Source of the DNA: Scytolyngbya sp. HA4215-MV1
Lineage (GTDB): Bacteria; Cyanobacteriota; Cyanobacteriia; Leptolyngbyales; Leptolyngbyaceae
DNA: 64,000 nt
Assembly (NCBI GenBank): GCA_019359045.1
Contig: JAHHIA010000016.1
Coordinates: 1 to 64,000, forward strand
Reading direction: 5' to 3'
Shown here one piece after another: positions 17,490 through 27,961 of the stretch. The stretch's first letter is position 1; each line of letters starts with the position of its first letter. Below the pieces are notes generated by a model that saw nothing but the letters and a program-made list of their open reading frames with translations, was not told the DNA's origin and made no database searches. Made by a program: the position numbers and the translations under genes.

Positions 17490-17523
17490 ATCAGAGTTGG
17501 CTTTGTCCAGCTCTGATTTTTTA
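17490..17523 (+). terminator. Terminator after the SH3-like gene
   Basis: The stem ATCAGAGTTGG / CCAGCTCTGAT (one G-T wobble) is followed by a run of T, 30 bases after the stop codon. Confidence 0.85.
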
Positions 17524-17566
17524 TCTGCAGTGGTTGGGTTATCAATTTAAGTGTTGCTGAATAGCA

Positions 17567-17597
17567 GTATGAATTGGAACGAAGTTTCAATTCATAC
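17567..17597 (+). repeat. Hairpin repeat family 1, copy A
   Basis: The arms GTATGAATTGGAAC and GTTTCAATTCATAC close on a GAA loop, with one G-T wobble. The core GGAACGAAGTTT recurs in copies B and C elsewhere in the window, whose arms differ in sequence but still pair. It lies between two convergent genes. It shares the preceding GTGTTGCTGA context with copy B. Confidence 0.75.
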
Positions 17598-17634
17598 AAC
17601 TCCAAATTCATACCTGAAATCAGTAACGCTCAAT

Positions 17635-18522
17635 TTACGGTCGTACATTCTCAGGCAAGGGTCTGCCCTTCGGTTCCGGCAGGGACGGACGACGCTCGTA
17701 AGGCATGGGGATGTACTGTACGCTGGGGCGACCACCCTGGGGCTGCGGATATAGCTCCATCAGATCATAAATATCTCTAGGCAGTCCAGCCGTGATGGGC
17801 AAACCTAATGCAGTCGCCTCCTCAACGGTGATGGGGTAGTCGTGCGTCACCTGCCCCGTGGTCAGAAACTCCACGATCGACTCAATCTTGTCAGGCGCAA
17901 CCTTCTGATTCGGAATCTCATCGTGCAACAGCGTCCGCACAAAGCCCTGCACCTGCCGAATTGCCTTCTGAGACAGATCTGCCATGATCAGTGTCTGGTC
18001 ATCGATTTCTGCGATCGGCTTCTTTTCCACCACCTTCAAAATGCTCGCTGCCGGAAAGTTGCCCAACTGGGGATCAACCGGACCCAAAACCGCATTGGCA
18101 TCCATCACAATTTCATCCGCTGCCAGTGCTAGCAGAGTGCCACCGCTCATGGCATAGTGTGGTACAAATACCGTGACCTTGGCTGGATGGCGGATCAGTG
18201 CTCTGGCAATTTGCTCCGTTGCCAATACCAATCCCCCCGGTGTATGCAAAATCAAGTCGATCGGCACATCCGTTGGCGTGAGTCGAATGGCTCGCAACAC
18301 CTGCTCCGAATCTTCAATGCTGATATAGCGCGACAGCGGAATGCCCAATAAACTAATCGATTCTTGGCGATGAATCAGGAAAATGACCCGACTGTTGCGT
18401 TGCTGCTCAAACGATCGCAAGGCTTGCACTCGTCGATACTCTAACTGACGTTTCTGCAACCAGGGTTGAAACGAAGACAGAATCAGAAACACCCAAAATA
18501 AATCAAAGGGACTAAACGTCAT
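17635..18522 (-). CDS. SDH_sah/ClpP-fold serine protease-like membrane protein
   Basis: From ATG 18522 the protein has about 295 residues. It begins with a hydrophobic segment (FSPFDLFWVFLILSSF, likely a membrane anchor) and contains the crotonase/ClpP-like fold: HTPGGLVLATEQIA with a substrate loop, and HYAMSGGTLLALAADEI with the candidate nucleophile Ser in MSGG. These are features of the SDH_sah family (serine dehydrogenase proteinase-like). The C-terminus is Pro-rich. A GTG at 18543 is the alternative start. Substrates are unknown. It is convergent with the SH3-like gene, and repeat copy A lies in the gap. Confidence 0.8.
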   Translation of the reverse strand: MTFSPFDLFWVFLILSSFQPWLQKRQLEYRRVQALRSFEQQRNSRVIFLIHRQESISLLGIPLSRYISIEDSEQVLRAIRLTPTDVPIDLILHTPGGLVLATEQIARALIRHPAKVTVFVPHYAMSGGTLLALAADEIVMDANAVLGPVDPQLGNFPAASILKVVEKKPIAEIDDQTLIMADLSQKAIRQVQGFVRTLLHDEIPNQKVAPDKIESIVEFLTTGQVTHDYPITVEEATALGLPITAGLPRDIYDLMELYPQPQGGRPSVQYIPMPYERRPSLPEPKGRPLPENVRP

Positions 18523-19801
<1,279 letters not shown>

Positions 19802-19849
19802 AAGGTCAAAAGACTGGTTGCGCTAGTTCATCCCTGATGCAGTGACTCT

Positions 19850-20434
19850 GTGCTGAAACTGATCTATATTCCTGGTATTTTGGTGGGCTTTCGTTTTGCG
19901 ATCGCCCCTCTACTATTGCTCGATGCGTTTGATCACCAAACCCATTCATGGTTTGTTTTTGCTTACATTCTGGCAGTGGTTTCTGATATTTTTGACGGCA
20001 TCATTGCTAGAAAATTGGGAGTTAGCACTGCCCAACTGCGTCAGGCGGACAGTTGGGCAGATATTAGTCTGTATCTTTGTATCGCCCTCAGTACTTGGTG
20101 GGTCTATCCTCAAGTCGTGCTCGATTTCCAGTTGCCGTTGCTAGGGGCGATCGTGGTGCAGTTGCTTTTGTTTGCCACCAGCTTGATCAAATTTGGCAAA
20201 TTTCCTAGCTTTCACACCTACACCGCCAAAATTTGGGGCATTACTCTGTTGATTGCTACGGTAAGCCTGTTTGGTTTCGGGAATGCGGCTTGCCTCTGGG
20301 GAGCGATCGTTCTCTGTTGGGTCAATAGTCTGGAAGAGATTGGGATGACGCTAATCTTACCCCAATGGCAATGTGATGTGTTGAGCCTCTTCCATGCGAT
20401 CGCTTTGCGCCGTGAACAGTTGGCGCAGCCATAG
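19850..20434 (+). CDS. CDP-alcohol phosphatidyltransferase-like membrane protein
   Basis: The protein has 194 residues starting at GTG 19850 and several membrane helices. The family motif DG-x2-AR-x(8)-G-x3-D-x3-D is partly kept as FDGIIARKLG, followed by LRQADSWAD, so the second half reads R-QAD-SWAD instead of G-x3-D-x3-D. Proteins of this family join CDP-diacylglycerol with an alcohol to make phospholipids. Because of the altered motif I would not name its product. It lies 48 bases after por and may be co-transcribed. Confidence 0.72.
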   Translation: MLKLIYIPGILVGFRFAIAPLLLLDAFDHQTHSWFVFAYILAVVSDIFDGIIARKLGVSTAQLRQADSWADISLYLCIALSTWWVYPQVVLDFQLPLLGAIVVQLLLFATSLIKFGKFPSFHTYTAKIWGITLLIATVSLFGFGNAACLWGAIVLCWVNSLEEIGMTLILPQWQCDVLSLFHAIALRREQLAQP

Positions 20435-20458
20435 TCATTCAGGTTAAGTAGGACAAAG

Positions 20459-20553
20459 GGGCTTACAGCTCTTTTCGGACGAGTAAGCCACAGTTCGGTG
20501 GATGAGTGAATCTGAGTGTGGCTCACACAAATGAAACCGGCTGTAAGTCCCTT
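20459..20553. repeat. Nested inverted repeat, family 2, copy 1
   Basis: Outer arms GGGGCTTACAGCT and GGCTGTAAGTCCC flank inner arms GAGTAAGCCACAG and GTGTGGCTCAC, giving a cruciform-like 95-base unit that starts about 25 bases past a stop codon. Its internal block TTTTCGGACGAGTAAGCCAC plus GGTGGATGAGTGA recurs at 34777-34815. The region 20435-20752 holds no gene. Confidence 0.6.
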
Positions 20554-20752
20554 ACTGATTTCAGGCTTTGAAATGTTCTAATGACTACCACTGTCGCGAC
20601 GGGTCTATTCTCCTGAGCATTGCTCTCGTTGCTTGGAGGTAAGTCCTGATGGAAGCTTGTTCCAGTCCAGTGATATTCGTTGATACAAATTTTACCAACA
20701 TGGGCATCCTGAGTACGGGAAAACTCTGAACAGTATTGCTCAAGGAGTAGCC

Positions 20753-22099
20753 ATGTTGGCACAAAATCGCAAGTATCGCATCGGTGGTTATCAGGCAGGT
20801 CGGCGACCAGAAAGCGCGAAACATCACTCAGCCGGGCGCTTTCAAAAAGATCAACTTCCCCCCAAGGTTGATCTGCGTCAGTACATGACCACTGTAGAAG
20901 AGCAAGTGGGTAATAGTTGTGTTGCCAATGCCTTTGTGGGTGCCTATGAATACCTGGCGAAGCGCAACTTGGGAGATTCAGGGGATGTCAGTCGTTTGTT
21001 TGTGTACTACAACGCACGTGCACAAATGGATGCGGTCAATGAAGATAGCGGGACCCAAATGTATTGCGCGATCGAGAGTCTGATCGCTTATGGCGCTTGC
21101 TGCGAAGATCTGTGGCCCAATGACGAAAACCTCATCAGCCAAGAACCCCATGCCGATGCTTACGAACAGGCAGCCAACTTTAAGATCATGGAGTCTGAGT
21201 GTGTTGAAACTGACCTAAATCTATGGCGACACACGCTGGCAGAAGGATATCCCATCGCGTTTGCTCTCAATACCTTCGAGTCTTTCGATGAGGCGACCCA
21301 CAATCGAGGGCGGGTTCCTCTGCCCAAAAAATCTGATAATGTGCGAGAAACCCACGGTTGGCACGCCATGCTGTGCGTTGGCTATTCTGACAAAGACCGC
21401 ATGTTTATCGTGCGCAACTCTTGGGGCAGTGCCTGGGGTGATCAAGGCTACTGCTACATCCCGTATGACTATGTCATACACCCAGACTATAACGCTCACG
21501 ACTCCTGGATCGTCAAATCCCTCAGTGATATGGACTTCAGCGCTGAAGTTTGGGAAGAAGACGAATCCTTCTTCGCAGATGAAGGGTCATTGTTGCTCTA
21601 TTCCTTTTATGTCCGCACCAAGGACCCAGAAGGCTTTGTTGAAGCGCTGGATACCTTGTGCAAAAACTATGTTGAGAGTGAAGAAGATTATTACTTCGAC
21701 TATGAAGAAGAAGAAGAGGATGGGGATGTCTACACCGTCACCATTCTGAATTTTGACCTCACGATTGACGAATCGGATGAGTTTCTGGCAGAACTCGATA
21801 CCCTTTGTCAACACTATGCGATCGACGCAGACTACGCCTTTAACCAGGATGATGACCCAGAAGAGGCGGACAGTGATGAGGCAGAGAACGACGAAGAAGA
21901 AGCGGAGCCAGTCGATGAAGATGAGGAATCAGAGGATGAGTCGGTAGAGGAAGAAGAAGGGGAAGGGGAAGAAGAAGGAGGAGAAGAAGAGGAAGCGTTA
22001 GAAGCGGAGGATGAAGAGTTCGAGGGAGACTATGAGGAAGAGGAATATGGTGAAGAAATCGAGGAAGAGGGTGAAGAAGCAGAGGAGGATGAAGAATAA
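20753..22099 (+). CDS. Papain-like (C1) cysteine protease with acidic tail
   Basis: The 448-residue protein has a C1 peptidase domain with the oxyanion Gln51 and nucleophile Cys56 in EEQVGNSCVANAF, the catalytic His204 in HGWHAMLC and Asn222 in RNSWGSAWGD. There is no obvious signal peptide or long propeptide, so it may be cytoplasmic. After residue 275 there are two similar segments (ALDTLCKNYVE and ELDTLCQHYAI) separated by about 65 residues, and then a tail of roughly 85 residues that is nearly all Glu and Asp. Substrates and role are unknown. It is a single gene, followed by a GC-rich hairpin. Confidence 0.9.
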   Translation: MLAQNRKYRIGGYQAGRRPESAKHHSAGRFQKDQLPPKVDLRQYMTTVEEQVGNSCVANAFVGAYEYLAKRNLGDSGDVSRLFVYYNARAQMDAVNEDSGTQMYCAIESLIAYGACCEDLWPNDENLISQEPHADAYEQAANFKIMESECVETDLNLWRHTLAEGYPIAFALNTFESFDEATHNRGRVPLPKKSDNVRETHGWHAMLCVGYSDKDRMFIVRNSWGSAWGDQGYCYIPYDYVIHPDYNAHDSWIVKSLSDMDFSAEVWEEDESFFADEGSLLLYSFYVRTKDPEGFVEALDTLCKNYVESEEDYYFDYEEEEEDGDVYTVTILNFDLTIDESDEFLAELDTLCQHYAIDADYAFNQDDDPEEADSDEAENDEEEAEPVDEDEESEDESVEEEEGEGEEEGGEEEEALEAEDEEFEGDYEEEEYGEEIEEEGEEAEEDEE

Positions 22100-22150
22100 A
22101 GGCGCTTGGGCATAACCCATTTGTCTGATGGCTCAATCCTCTAGCTGATT

Positions 22151-22173
22151 GTTCCCCGGCTTTGCCGGGGAAT
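22151..22173 (+). terminator. GC hairpin after the protease gene
   Basis: The stem TTCCCCGGC / GCCGGGGAA with a TTT loop lies 52 bases after the protease stop. No T-run follows, so it may be a processing stem or weak terminator. Confidence 0.45.
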
Positions 22174-22348
22174 ACCTTGAGCAGAACTGTCTCAATTTCC
22201 GTCACTCTGCCAGAAGGCTTTGCAGGATATAGAACCTACCAAAAATAATTCTTACAAACTTACGCTATCAGTCCACTCAAAAGTGACAGATTACTTACTT
22301 AGAAAGTTTTTAGGGGGACTGTTGGGTTAAGACGCTCAACCCTCAACT

Positions 22349-22684
22349 TTATTCTGAGACCACCTGCGGTAAACCCATACTATAGTTGAGTACGCGGCTA
22401 TTGAGGTTGTAAGAAATTTCACCCTTTTGCAGAAGCGATCGCACCAGATGCTCTAATTCTGACCCAATACGTCGCAGATTATATTCCGTTAGATCCGCAC
22501 CGTTGTAAACTTCAACTAGTTCATCAAACTTGCGATAAATCTTTTGCAGCGCGTCTTCGTTCCAATTGAGTTCATTATCAGGATCGACATCCAATGTCAG
22601 AACGTTATCGCTAGGGATCAGTTCGTTGCTCTGAACCTCGGCAGTAAAAATATGGATGTGGCGAGTCGTGGATTTAAGTAGCAT
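22349..22684 (-). CDS. ndhM: NAD(P)H-quinone oxidoreductase subunit M
   Basis: The 111-residue protein begins MLLKSTTRHIHIFTAEVQ and contains the NWNEDALQKIYRKFDEL and LLQKGEISYNLNSRV segments typical of cyanobacterial and chloroplast NdhM. This is a small hydrophilic subunit of NDH-1, needed for respiration and cyclic electron flow around photosystem I. It is unlinked in the operon sense from the ndhA-I-G-E cluster about 2 kb away but lies on the same strand. Spacers on both sides exceed 200 bases, so it is probably monocistronic. Confidence 0.93.
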   Translation of the reverse strand: MLLKSTTRHIHIFTAEVQSNELIPSDNVLTLDVDPDNELNWNEDALQKIYRKFDELVEVYNGADLTEYNLRRIGSELEHLVRSLLQKGEISYNLNSRVLNYSMGLPQVVSE

Positions 22685-22886
22685 AGGGAACCTCTACCGG
22701 GCTTTTGAGCACAATCGCAAGAGACTGAAATCGGAATATCTGAATAGTTGACCCAACCGGGTGAATCACTAAAAACATTCCTAATTATTGTATAGGGGAT
22801 TTCTCTCCAGTCCCAGTGTAGATTGATTGGTTATTTTAATCGACGTCATAGAACCTTTTGTATTCAAGAGGACGATCACTGCACGG

Positions 22887-23435
22887 TTATGCTTTTTGAG
22901 GAATCATTCCGGTCAAACGAGCGTAATCAAATAGCCCACCTGCATCAATCACTGGACCCACCTCACCCAAAGGTTTGAGTGGATATTCTTTTTCCAAGGT
23001 GTGATTGATTAAGCAATTGCGTTCAAAATCGATCGTCACTTCTTGTCCAGTTTGGAACTCATCACACAGACGATCAACCGATTCCCAAGGATACAACTCC
23101 CCTGTTGAGGCACTATTGCGGAAAAAGATCCGGGCGTAAGACTGAGCGATCACCGCTTGCACGCCCGATGCTCCCAATGCAATGGGGGCATGTTCGCGCG
23201 ACGACCCACAACCAAAATTTTCTCCTGCAACAATGATTGGATAGCAGGTTTTCGTATCTCCCGACGCAATAAACTTGCCATAGCGATCGGGCAATCCAAT
23301 CAGCGCATAACTCCCTAATTTCTCATACTCATCTGGCTTCGAGGGGACCAGAGTCAGATATTCTGCTGGAATAATTTGATCGGTATCGATATTGTCATCC
23401 ACCACAAAAATCGTTCCGCGAATCACCTTACTCAT
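22887..23435 (-). CDS. leuD: 3-isopropylmalate dehydratase small subunit
   Basis: LeuD is the swivelling subunit of the leucine-pathway isomerase and works with LeuC, which is not in this window. The 182-residue protein starts MSKVIRGTIFVVDDNIDTDQ and contains the GCGSSREHAP motif that contacts substrate. The length is usual for the short bacterial type. It lies 134 bases after nadK on the same strand, with no sign of coupling. Confidence 0.94.
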   Translation of the reverse strand: MSKVIRGTIFVVDDNIDTDQIIPAEYLTLVPSKPDEYEKLGSYALIGLPDRYGKFIASGDTKTCYPIIVAGENFGCGSSREHAPIALGASGVQAVIAQSYARIFFRNSASTGELYPWESVDRLCDEFQTGQEVTIDFERNCLINHTLEKEYPLKPLGEVGPVIDAGGLFDYARLTGMIPQKA

Positions 23436-23569
23436 TGGGATTAACCGACTCCGCTTGCAAAGGTTGGTAGTGTTCGAGAGCTTCTGAAATTCTCAACTCT
23501 CTCACTCTATCATTCGGAATTTTAGATTGCAGGGTTTTACAAGAGAAAGACAGTCGAGTCGTGGCGCAA

Positions 23570-24490
23570 TCAATTGCGATGGTGATTGCTGTAGTGAATC
23601 CGAGCACCTGCCCACTGGAGCTTTTCTTGCAGGGTTTGGTAGTAAGAATAATTTTCTTTTAGAATGATAAATTGAGCTTCGCAATCTGCCATGCTAATAT
23701 CGACCCGCTGACCGGGCCAAATAGAGGTTGCCAAAACCCCATCCATCCACAGCTTGGTGGTTAAGTCACGATCTGCCAAGGGCCAAATACTAACGATCGA
23801 CCGGGCTGGAATTACGATGGCGCGACTGGATAAACTGAGTGGGCAAATGGGAGTAACGGCGATCGCCTCCATGCCAGGATGGATGATCGGGCCGCTGGCA
23901 GCCACGGTGTAGCAGGTTGAACCGGTAGGCGTTGAGACAATTAAACCATCCCCTTGATATTGATCGACGACTTCGCCATCAATCTCCATTTCCAAAATGG
24001 CGGTGATCATGCGATCGGCAGAAGCGGGCTTGACACACATTTCGTTGAGTGCCAAAAAACGATCGCTCATGATTTCTTGGGTCGATCGACTGCCTTCAAA
24101 GGTGCTGGCTTGCAACATCATGCGCTTTTGTACTGCAAAGCGATCAGTCAGCAAGCGCTCCCAGAGCTGCCCAGTATCCGCAATCATCTCTGATGACTCG
24201 GTAAGAAAGCCCAAATGTCCTCCGACATTGATTGCCAGAATGGGCACACCATCCATTGCCACATGGCGTGCTGCGGTTAATGCAGTGCCATCTCCTCCCA
24301 GAACGAGCGCCAAGTCGATCGGTTGCGAAATCGATGCTAAGAAAACGGGATAAGGATTATCTTTAGGTCCACTGGGACCCAGCAAAACCTTACAATCCCG
24401 CTCTTCGAGCTGTCTAGCACAGGTCTCGGCAACCTGTTGACTGAGACGATCGCTAGCTTTGTGAACAATGATGACTTGCTTCAATTGCAC
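23570..24490 (-). CDS. nadK: NAD kinase
   Basis: The 306-residue protein has the NAD kinase signature LVLGGDGTALTAARH (GGDGT, about residues 80-85) and NVGGHLGFLTE, with a C-terminal beta-sandwich containing the conserved DGLIVSTPTGST-like strand. It phosphorylates NAD to NADP. Cyanobacteria often have two paralogues; this looks like the common type. It is placed directly after ndhE on the same strand with 133 bases between them, so it may be co-expressed with the NDH-1 cluster. Confidence 0.95.
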   Translation of the reverse strand: MQLKQVIIVHKASDRLSQQVAETCARQLEERDCKVLLGPSGPKDNPYPVFLASISQPIDLALVLGGDGTALTAARHVAMDGVPILAINVGGHLGFLTESSEMIADTGQLWERLLTDRFAVQKRMMLQASTFEGSRSTQEIMSDRFLALNEMCVKPASADRMITAILEMEIDGEVVDQYQGDGLIVSTPTGSTCYTVAASGPIIHPGMEAIAVTPICPLSLSSRAIVIPARSIVSIWPLADRDLTTKLWMDGVLATSIWPGQRVDISMADCEAQFIILKENYSYYQTLQEKLQWAGARIHYSNHHRN

Positions 24491-24623
24491 GATGGAGAAC
24501 CCTTAGGGATAGTGGGTGAATTGCTCTCTTCAATGAGTTTCACCTAGATGAGCCACAAATTGAAGGCGACTCATACTGAACTACTAACACCCTAAGATAA
24601 ATCGCCAAAGAGGAGTGAATAAA

Positions 24624-24929
24624 TTACCACTTCAGCAAATTGAATTGCTCCATGTCTACAGTGTCCCGGTTTCGGTAGATAGCTAGAATGATAGCCAACC
24701 CAACCGCAGCTTCAGCGGCAGCGACGGTAATGACAAATACCGTAAATACTTGCCCCTTAATAGCTTCCGAATCCAAAAAATTGGAAAATGCCATCAGGTT
24801 CAAATTCACGGCATTCAGCATGAGTTCGATCGACATCAACACGCGGACGGCATTCCGGCTGGTGACCAATCCATAAATACCGATACAAAATAGAGCGGCG
24901 GCTAGTAACAAAAAGTATTGAAGTTGCAT
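24624..24929 (-). CDS. ndhE: NDH-1 subunit E (NuoK-like)
   Basis: From ATG 24929 the protein has 101 residues with three membrane helices: [34 protein letters not shown] with the buried Glu of the proton path, and [20 protein letters not shown]. It is part of the membrane arm of NDH-1 in the thylakoid. The frame is open 12 codons further upstream, but the family starts MQLQYF. It is the last ndh gene of the cluster and follows ndhG with a 58-base gap. Confidence 0.95.
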   Translation of the reverse strand: MQLQYFLLLAAALFCIGIYGLVTSRNAVRVLMSIELMLNAVNLNLMAFSNFLDSEAIKGQVFTVFVITVAAAEAAVGLAIILAIYRNRDTVDMEQFNLLKW

Positions 24930-24987
24930 GAGCGTGCTTTGGATGCAAGATCTAAACGAGAACAAAGATCAGCGCGATCGCCAAAAT

Positions 24988-25602
24988 TTAGCGATTGAAT
25001 TCTGAAGATGAACTCACTGACATCAACTCACGAGGACGCTCTGGCAGCGTCAAGGCAGCATCGCGAGCAGGCATGTCGGTTTCTTCAGGAATAAACTCGC
25101 GCCGTGCCAAAATAATGGCACCGACCAGCGCCATCAACAGCAGGACGGATGCTAATTCAAAGGGCAAGAGAAAATCTGTGAAAAAGTGCTTGGCAATCAC
25201 AATAATCGAGTCGTTGCCTGCGATCGCCCCAGTTGAAAAATTCCAGGATGTGGTCAGTACCATCGTACTGAGCAGTGCAAACAAACCTGCACAAACCATG
25301 CCAGTTGCTGCCTTGCGAATCCACCCTCGTTTCAAGGGGAGAAAATCTTCGCGCTTGTTGACCAACATAATGGCAAACAAGATCAATACGTTGACTGCGC
25401 CCACATAGATCAGCACTTGAGCGGCAGCGACAAAATCTGCATTTAATAACAGATAGAGCCCCGCCATACTAATAAACACGCCCCCTAGCAAAAAGGCAGC
25501 GTAAACCACATTGGGTAAAAGAACCACACCCAATGAGGCACCGATGACCATCAGGGTCAACAGCCCAAACGAAACAATCTGGACACCTTGAGCTAAATTC
25601 AC
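24988..25602 (-). CDS. ndhG: NDH-1 subunit G (NuoJ-like)
   Basis: The 204-residue protein has five membrane helices and begins MNLAQGVQIVSFGLLTLMVI. The conserved LLNADFVAAAQVLIYVGAVN segment forms a helix of the membrane arm. After the last helix a hydrophilic tail carries ARREFIPEET and ends EFNR. It is a structural subunit of NDH-1 between ndhI and ndhE in the usual order, with short spacers. Confidence 0.95.
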   Translation of the reverse strand: MNLAQGVQIVSFGLLTLMVIGASLGVVLLPNVVYAAFLLGGVFISMAGLYLLLNADFVAAAQVLIYVGAVNVLILFAIMLVNKREDFLPLKRGWIRKAATGMVCAGLFALLSTMVLTTSWNFSTGAIAGNDSIIVIAKHFFTDFLLPFELASVLLLMALVGAIILARREFIPEETDMPARDAALTLPERPRELMSVSSSSEFNR

Positions 25603-25677
25603 AGCAACGAATTCTCCAAATATCTGATTGAGCGAGTGATTGAGTCGATACCTTGATCGGTTTCAGTCATCAACTAC

Positions 25678-26274
25678 TCACGAATCCCCATTCTTCTCCA
25701 TTTGCTCCAAAATTTGCTCTGGACGCAAACCAACTCGTTGAGCATCAGCAGGCAAATCGTGAGGATCGGTCACCCCTTTAGGCAGGTATGCCAATTCGCG
25801 TAGCGGTGTCACCATGGGATCGTCTGTAACTTTATAAGGCAGTCTTCCCAGGGCAACGTTATCGTAATTGAGTTCGTGGCGATCGTAGGTTGCCAACTCA
25901 TACTCCTCGGTCATTGAGAGGCAATTAGTGGGGCAATACTCCACACAGTTACCACAGAAAATGCAAACGCCGAAGTCGATACTGTAATGCTTGAGCTTTT
26001 TCTTCTTGGTTTCCTTATTAAATTCCCAATCGACGACTGGTAAGTTAATGGGGCAAACCCGCACACAGACTTCACAGGAAATACACTTGTCAAATTCAAA
26101 GTGAATTCGCCCACGAAACCGTTCCGAAGGAATTAGCTTTTCATAAGGATACTGCACCGTTACGGGCCTACGTCGCATGTGGTCAAACGTGACCGAAAGA
26201 CCCTGCCCAATATACCTTGCAGCTTGGACAGTTTCTTTGGTATAGTCTCCGACTTGCTTGAGGAACTTCAGCAT
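25678..26274 (-). CDS. ndhI: NDH-1 subunit I, two 4Fe-4S clusters
   Basis: From ATG 26274 the protein has 198 residues, matching the family. Two ferredoxin-type motifs, [12 protein letters not shown] and [12 protein letters not shown], each bind a 4Fe-4S cluster and pass electrons towards plastoquinone. The frame is open 30 codons upstream, but that stretch has no family similarity and reads through repeat-like spacer. The gene lies 79 bases after ndhA, and the spacer contains a short tandem and inverted AAAACTC-type repeat. Confidence 0.96.
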   Translation of the reverse strand: MLKFLKQVGDYTKETVQAARYIGQGLSVTFDHMRRRPVTVQYPYEKLIPSERFRGRIHFEFDKCISCEVCVRVCPINLPVVDWEFNKETKKKKLKHYSIDFGVCIFCGNCVEYCPTNCLSMTEEYELATYDRHELNYDNVALGRLPYKVTDDPMVTPLRELAYLPKGVTDPHDLPADAQRVGLRPEQILEQMEKNGDS

Positions 26275-26353
26275 GACTTTTCTCAGTTTCGAGTTACAAG
26301 TTTTGAGCTTCGAGTTTTGAATCCGCCAGAACCCAAAACTCAAAACAATACGT
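26275..26353. repeat. ndhA-ndhI spacer with short tandem and inverted repeats
   Basis: The spacer has GAGTTTTG (26312-26319) and CAAAACTC (26334-26341) as an 8-base inverted pair, along with GAGTTACAAG / TTTTGAGCTTCG-like tandem pieces. Similar repeats are common in cyanobacterial spacers; here it could shape messenger processing in the ndh operon. Confidence 0.4.
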
Positions 26354-27472
26354 TTAACCACCAAAGGCGAGCGGAAAACTAATCTTCAAAGCCGCAGTCA
26401 ACAATAGATTGACTAGAGAAATCGGCAGAAGAAATTTCCAACCCAGATCTAACAACTGGTCAATTCGCACGCGGGGCACTGTCCAGCGCATCAAAACTGC
26501 CAGAAAGACCAGGAAATATGCTTTGAGTAGGGTCATGGTGATACCCAGAGCGGCAGTGACTACCTGCAAGATCGTATTGGTCTCACTGATTCCGACCCAA
26601 CCTGCCAGTAGATTGATAGGGACTGGAAAGTCCCAACCGCCCAAATAGAGTACTGCAAACAGGAGAGAAGAGAGTACCAGGTTGACGTAAGACCCCAGAT
26701 AGAACAAGCCGAACTTCATGCCGGCGTATTCAGTTTGGTAGCCAGCAACCAATTCCTCTTCGGCTTCTGGTAAGTCAAATGGGAGCCGTTCGCACTCCGC
26801 TAAAATGGCAATCCAGAAGATGATGAAGCCCACGGGCTGCCGCCAGATATTCCAGCCCAGAATGCCATAACCCGATTGCTGTTGGACGATATCGATCGTA
26901 CTCAGCGAATTGGACATCATGGCGATCGCTAATACCGAGAGTGCCAGCGGAATCTCATAACTAATCGATTGCGCTGCTGCCCTCAGCCCTCCTAGCAGAG
27001 AGTATTTATTGTTCGAGGCATAACCTGCCATCAAAAGACCGATCGGCGCAATGCTCGACAACGTGATCCAGATAAACACACCCATTCCCAGGTCTGTGAT
27101 CACCAGATTTTGCCCAAACGGCACAATGAGATAAGACAAAAACACTGGGATTACTACAATCACAGGACCCAGTGTAAATAAAAGCGCATCTGCCTTTGCC
27201 GGAACCACATCTTCTTTAAATACCAGCTTGAGCCCGTCTGCCACCGGAGCCAATACCCCCAGTGGTCCAATAAACTCAGGACCGATTCGTTGTTGCGCCG
27301 CCGCAGATATTTTCCGCTCTAGCCAGACCGTAACCAAAACTCCTACCGTCGCGCCAATAATCATCAGCAACATCGGTAGTGGCATCCAGATCGCTTTAGC
27401 AAGGTCTGCGGGTAGACCAAGTTCGACCAAAGATTGAATGAAAGTTTCCTGGAGGTCAATTCCTGGGTTCAT
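26354..27472 (-). CDS. ndhA: NDH-1 subunit A (NuoH-like)
   Basis: From ATG 27472 the protein has 372 residues and about eight membrane helices. The motif [17 protein letters not shown] is recognisable as [17 protein letters not shown], as is [19 protein letters not shown] with the acidic residues near the quinone channel. NdhA joins the peripheral arm to the membrane arm of NDH-1. The frame extends eight codons upstream, but [11 protein letters not shown] fits the family. The cluster ndhA-I-G-E follows gltA, an order common in cyanobacteria. Confidence 0.96.
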   Translation of the reverse strand: MNPGIDLQETFIQSLVELGLPADLAKAIWMPLPMLLMIIGATVGVLVTVWLERKISAAAQQRIGPEFIGPLGVLAPVADGLKLVFKEDVVPAKADALLFTLGPVIVVIPVFLSYLIVPFGQNLVITDLGMGVFIWITLSSIAPIGLLMAGYASNNKYSLLGGLRAAAQSISYEIPLALSVLAIAMMSNSLSTIDIVQQQSGYGILGWNIWRQPVGFIIFWIAILAECERLPFDLPEAEEELVAGYQTEYAGMKFGLFYLGSYVNLVLSSLLFAVLYLGGWDFPVPINLLAGWVGISETNTILQVVTAALGITMTLLKAYFLVFLAVLMRWTVPRVRIDQLLDLGWKFLLPISLVNLLLTAALKISFPLAFGG

Positions 27473-27961
27473 GTTCTCCCGTTCCAATGATCTCAACTGG
27501 GCAGCATTATTAGCATTCTTACAGTCAAGATTTCTTAATGCTTTTCCGCTATCCAGTATATCCCCGGTTTACCTGTAAAAAGTTGTGTAAGACGCAAATC
27601 CCGCATCACATTTCGCCGAGTCAAGATATAGAATCTGTTCGATAAGCAGAGGTGAAACGTGGGGATGAGGAGACGCGGGGATGGGGAGATGCGGGGATGG
27701 GGGTGTTTCCTGACCTCCTGGCTTCTGAAACTTTCCCTCCTTTAAAAAAAGAAGCCCCCAGAGAACCAAAACTCTGAGGGGTGGAGTTCCTGAAAATCGT
27801 CACTGGACATATCCTGACAATCGCTTCTGGTTTCGGCAAGGGGGGTTTGACCCATCATGCAACTCCGCTTGAGTCGTGTTAAGCCCATTCTGCCCTGTGT
27901 AATCACGATTTCAAGTTTTCCTAGAAAAATCAGTCATGTGATGAAATACTGATTCTCATTC
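27473..27961. other. gltA-ndhA spacer: minisatellite and terminator
   Basis: About 490 bases hold no clear gene. A G-rich tandem repeat of a unit like GGGGATGGGGAGATGC occurs three times at 27659-27708, a pattern frequent in cyanobacterial spacers. The likely gltA terminator follows at 27744-27781. Confidence 0.55.
27744..27781 (-). terminator. Probable gltA terminator
   Basis: On the minus strand the stem CCCCTCAGAG / CTCTGGGGG is followed by GCTTCTTTTTTT. It is about 180 bases after the gltA stop. Confidence 0.6.
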
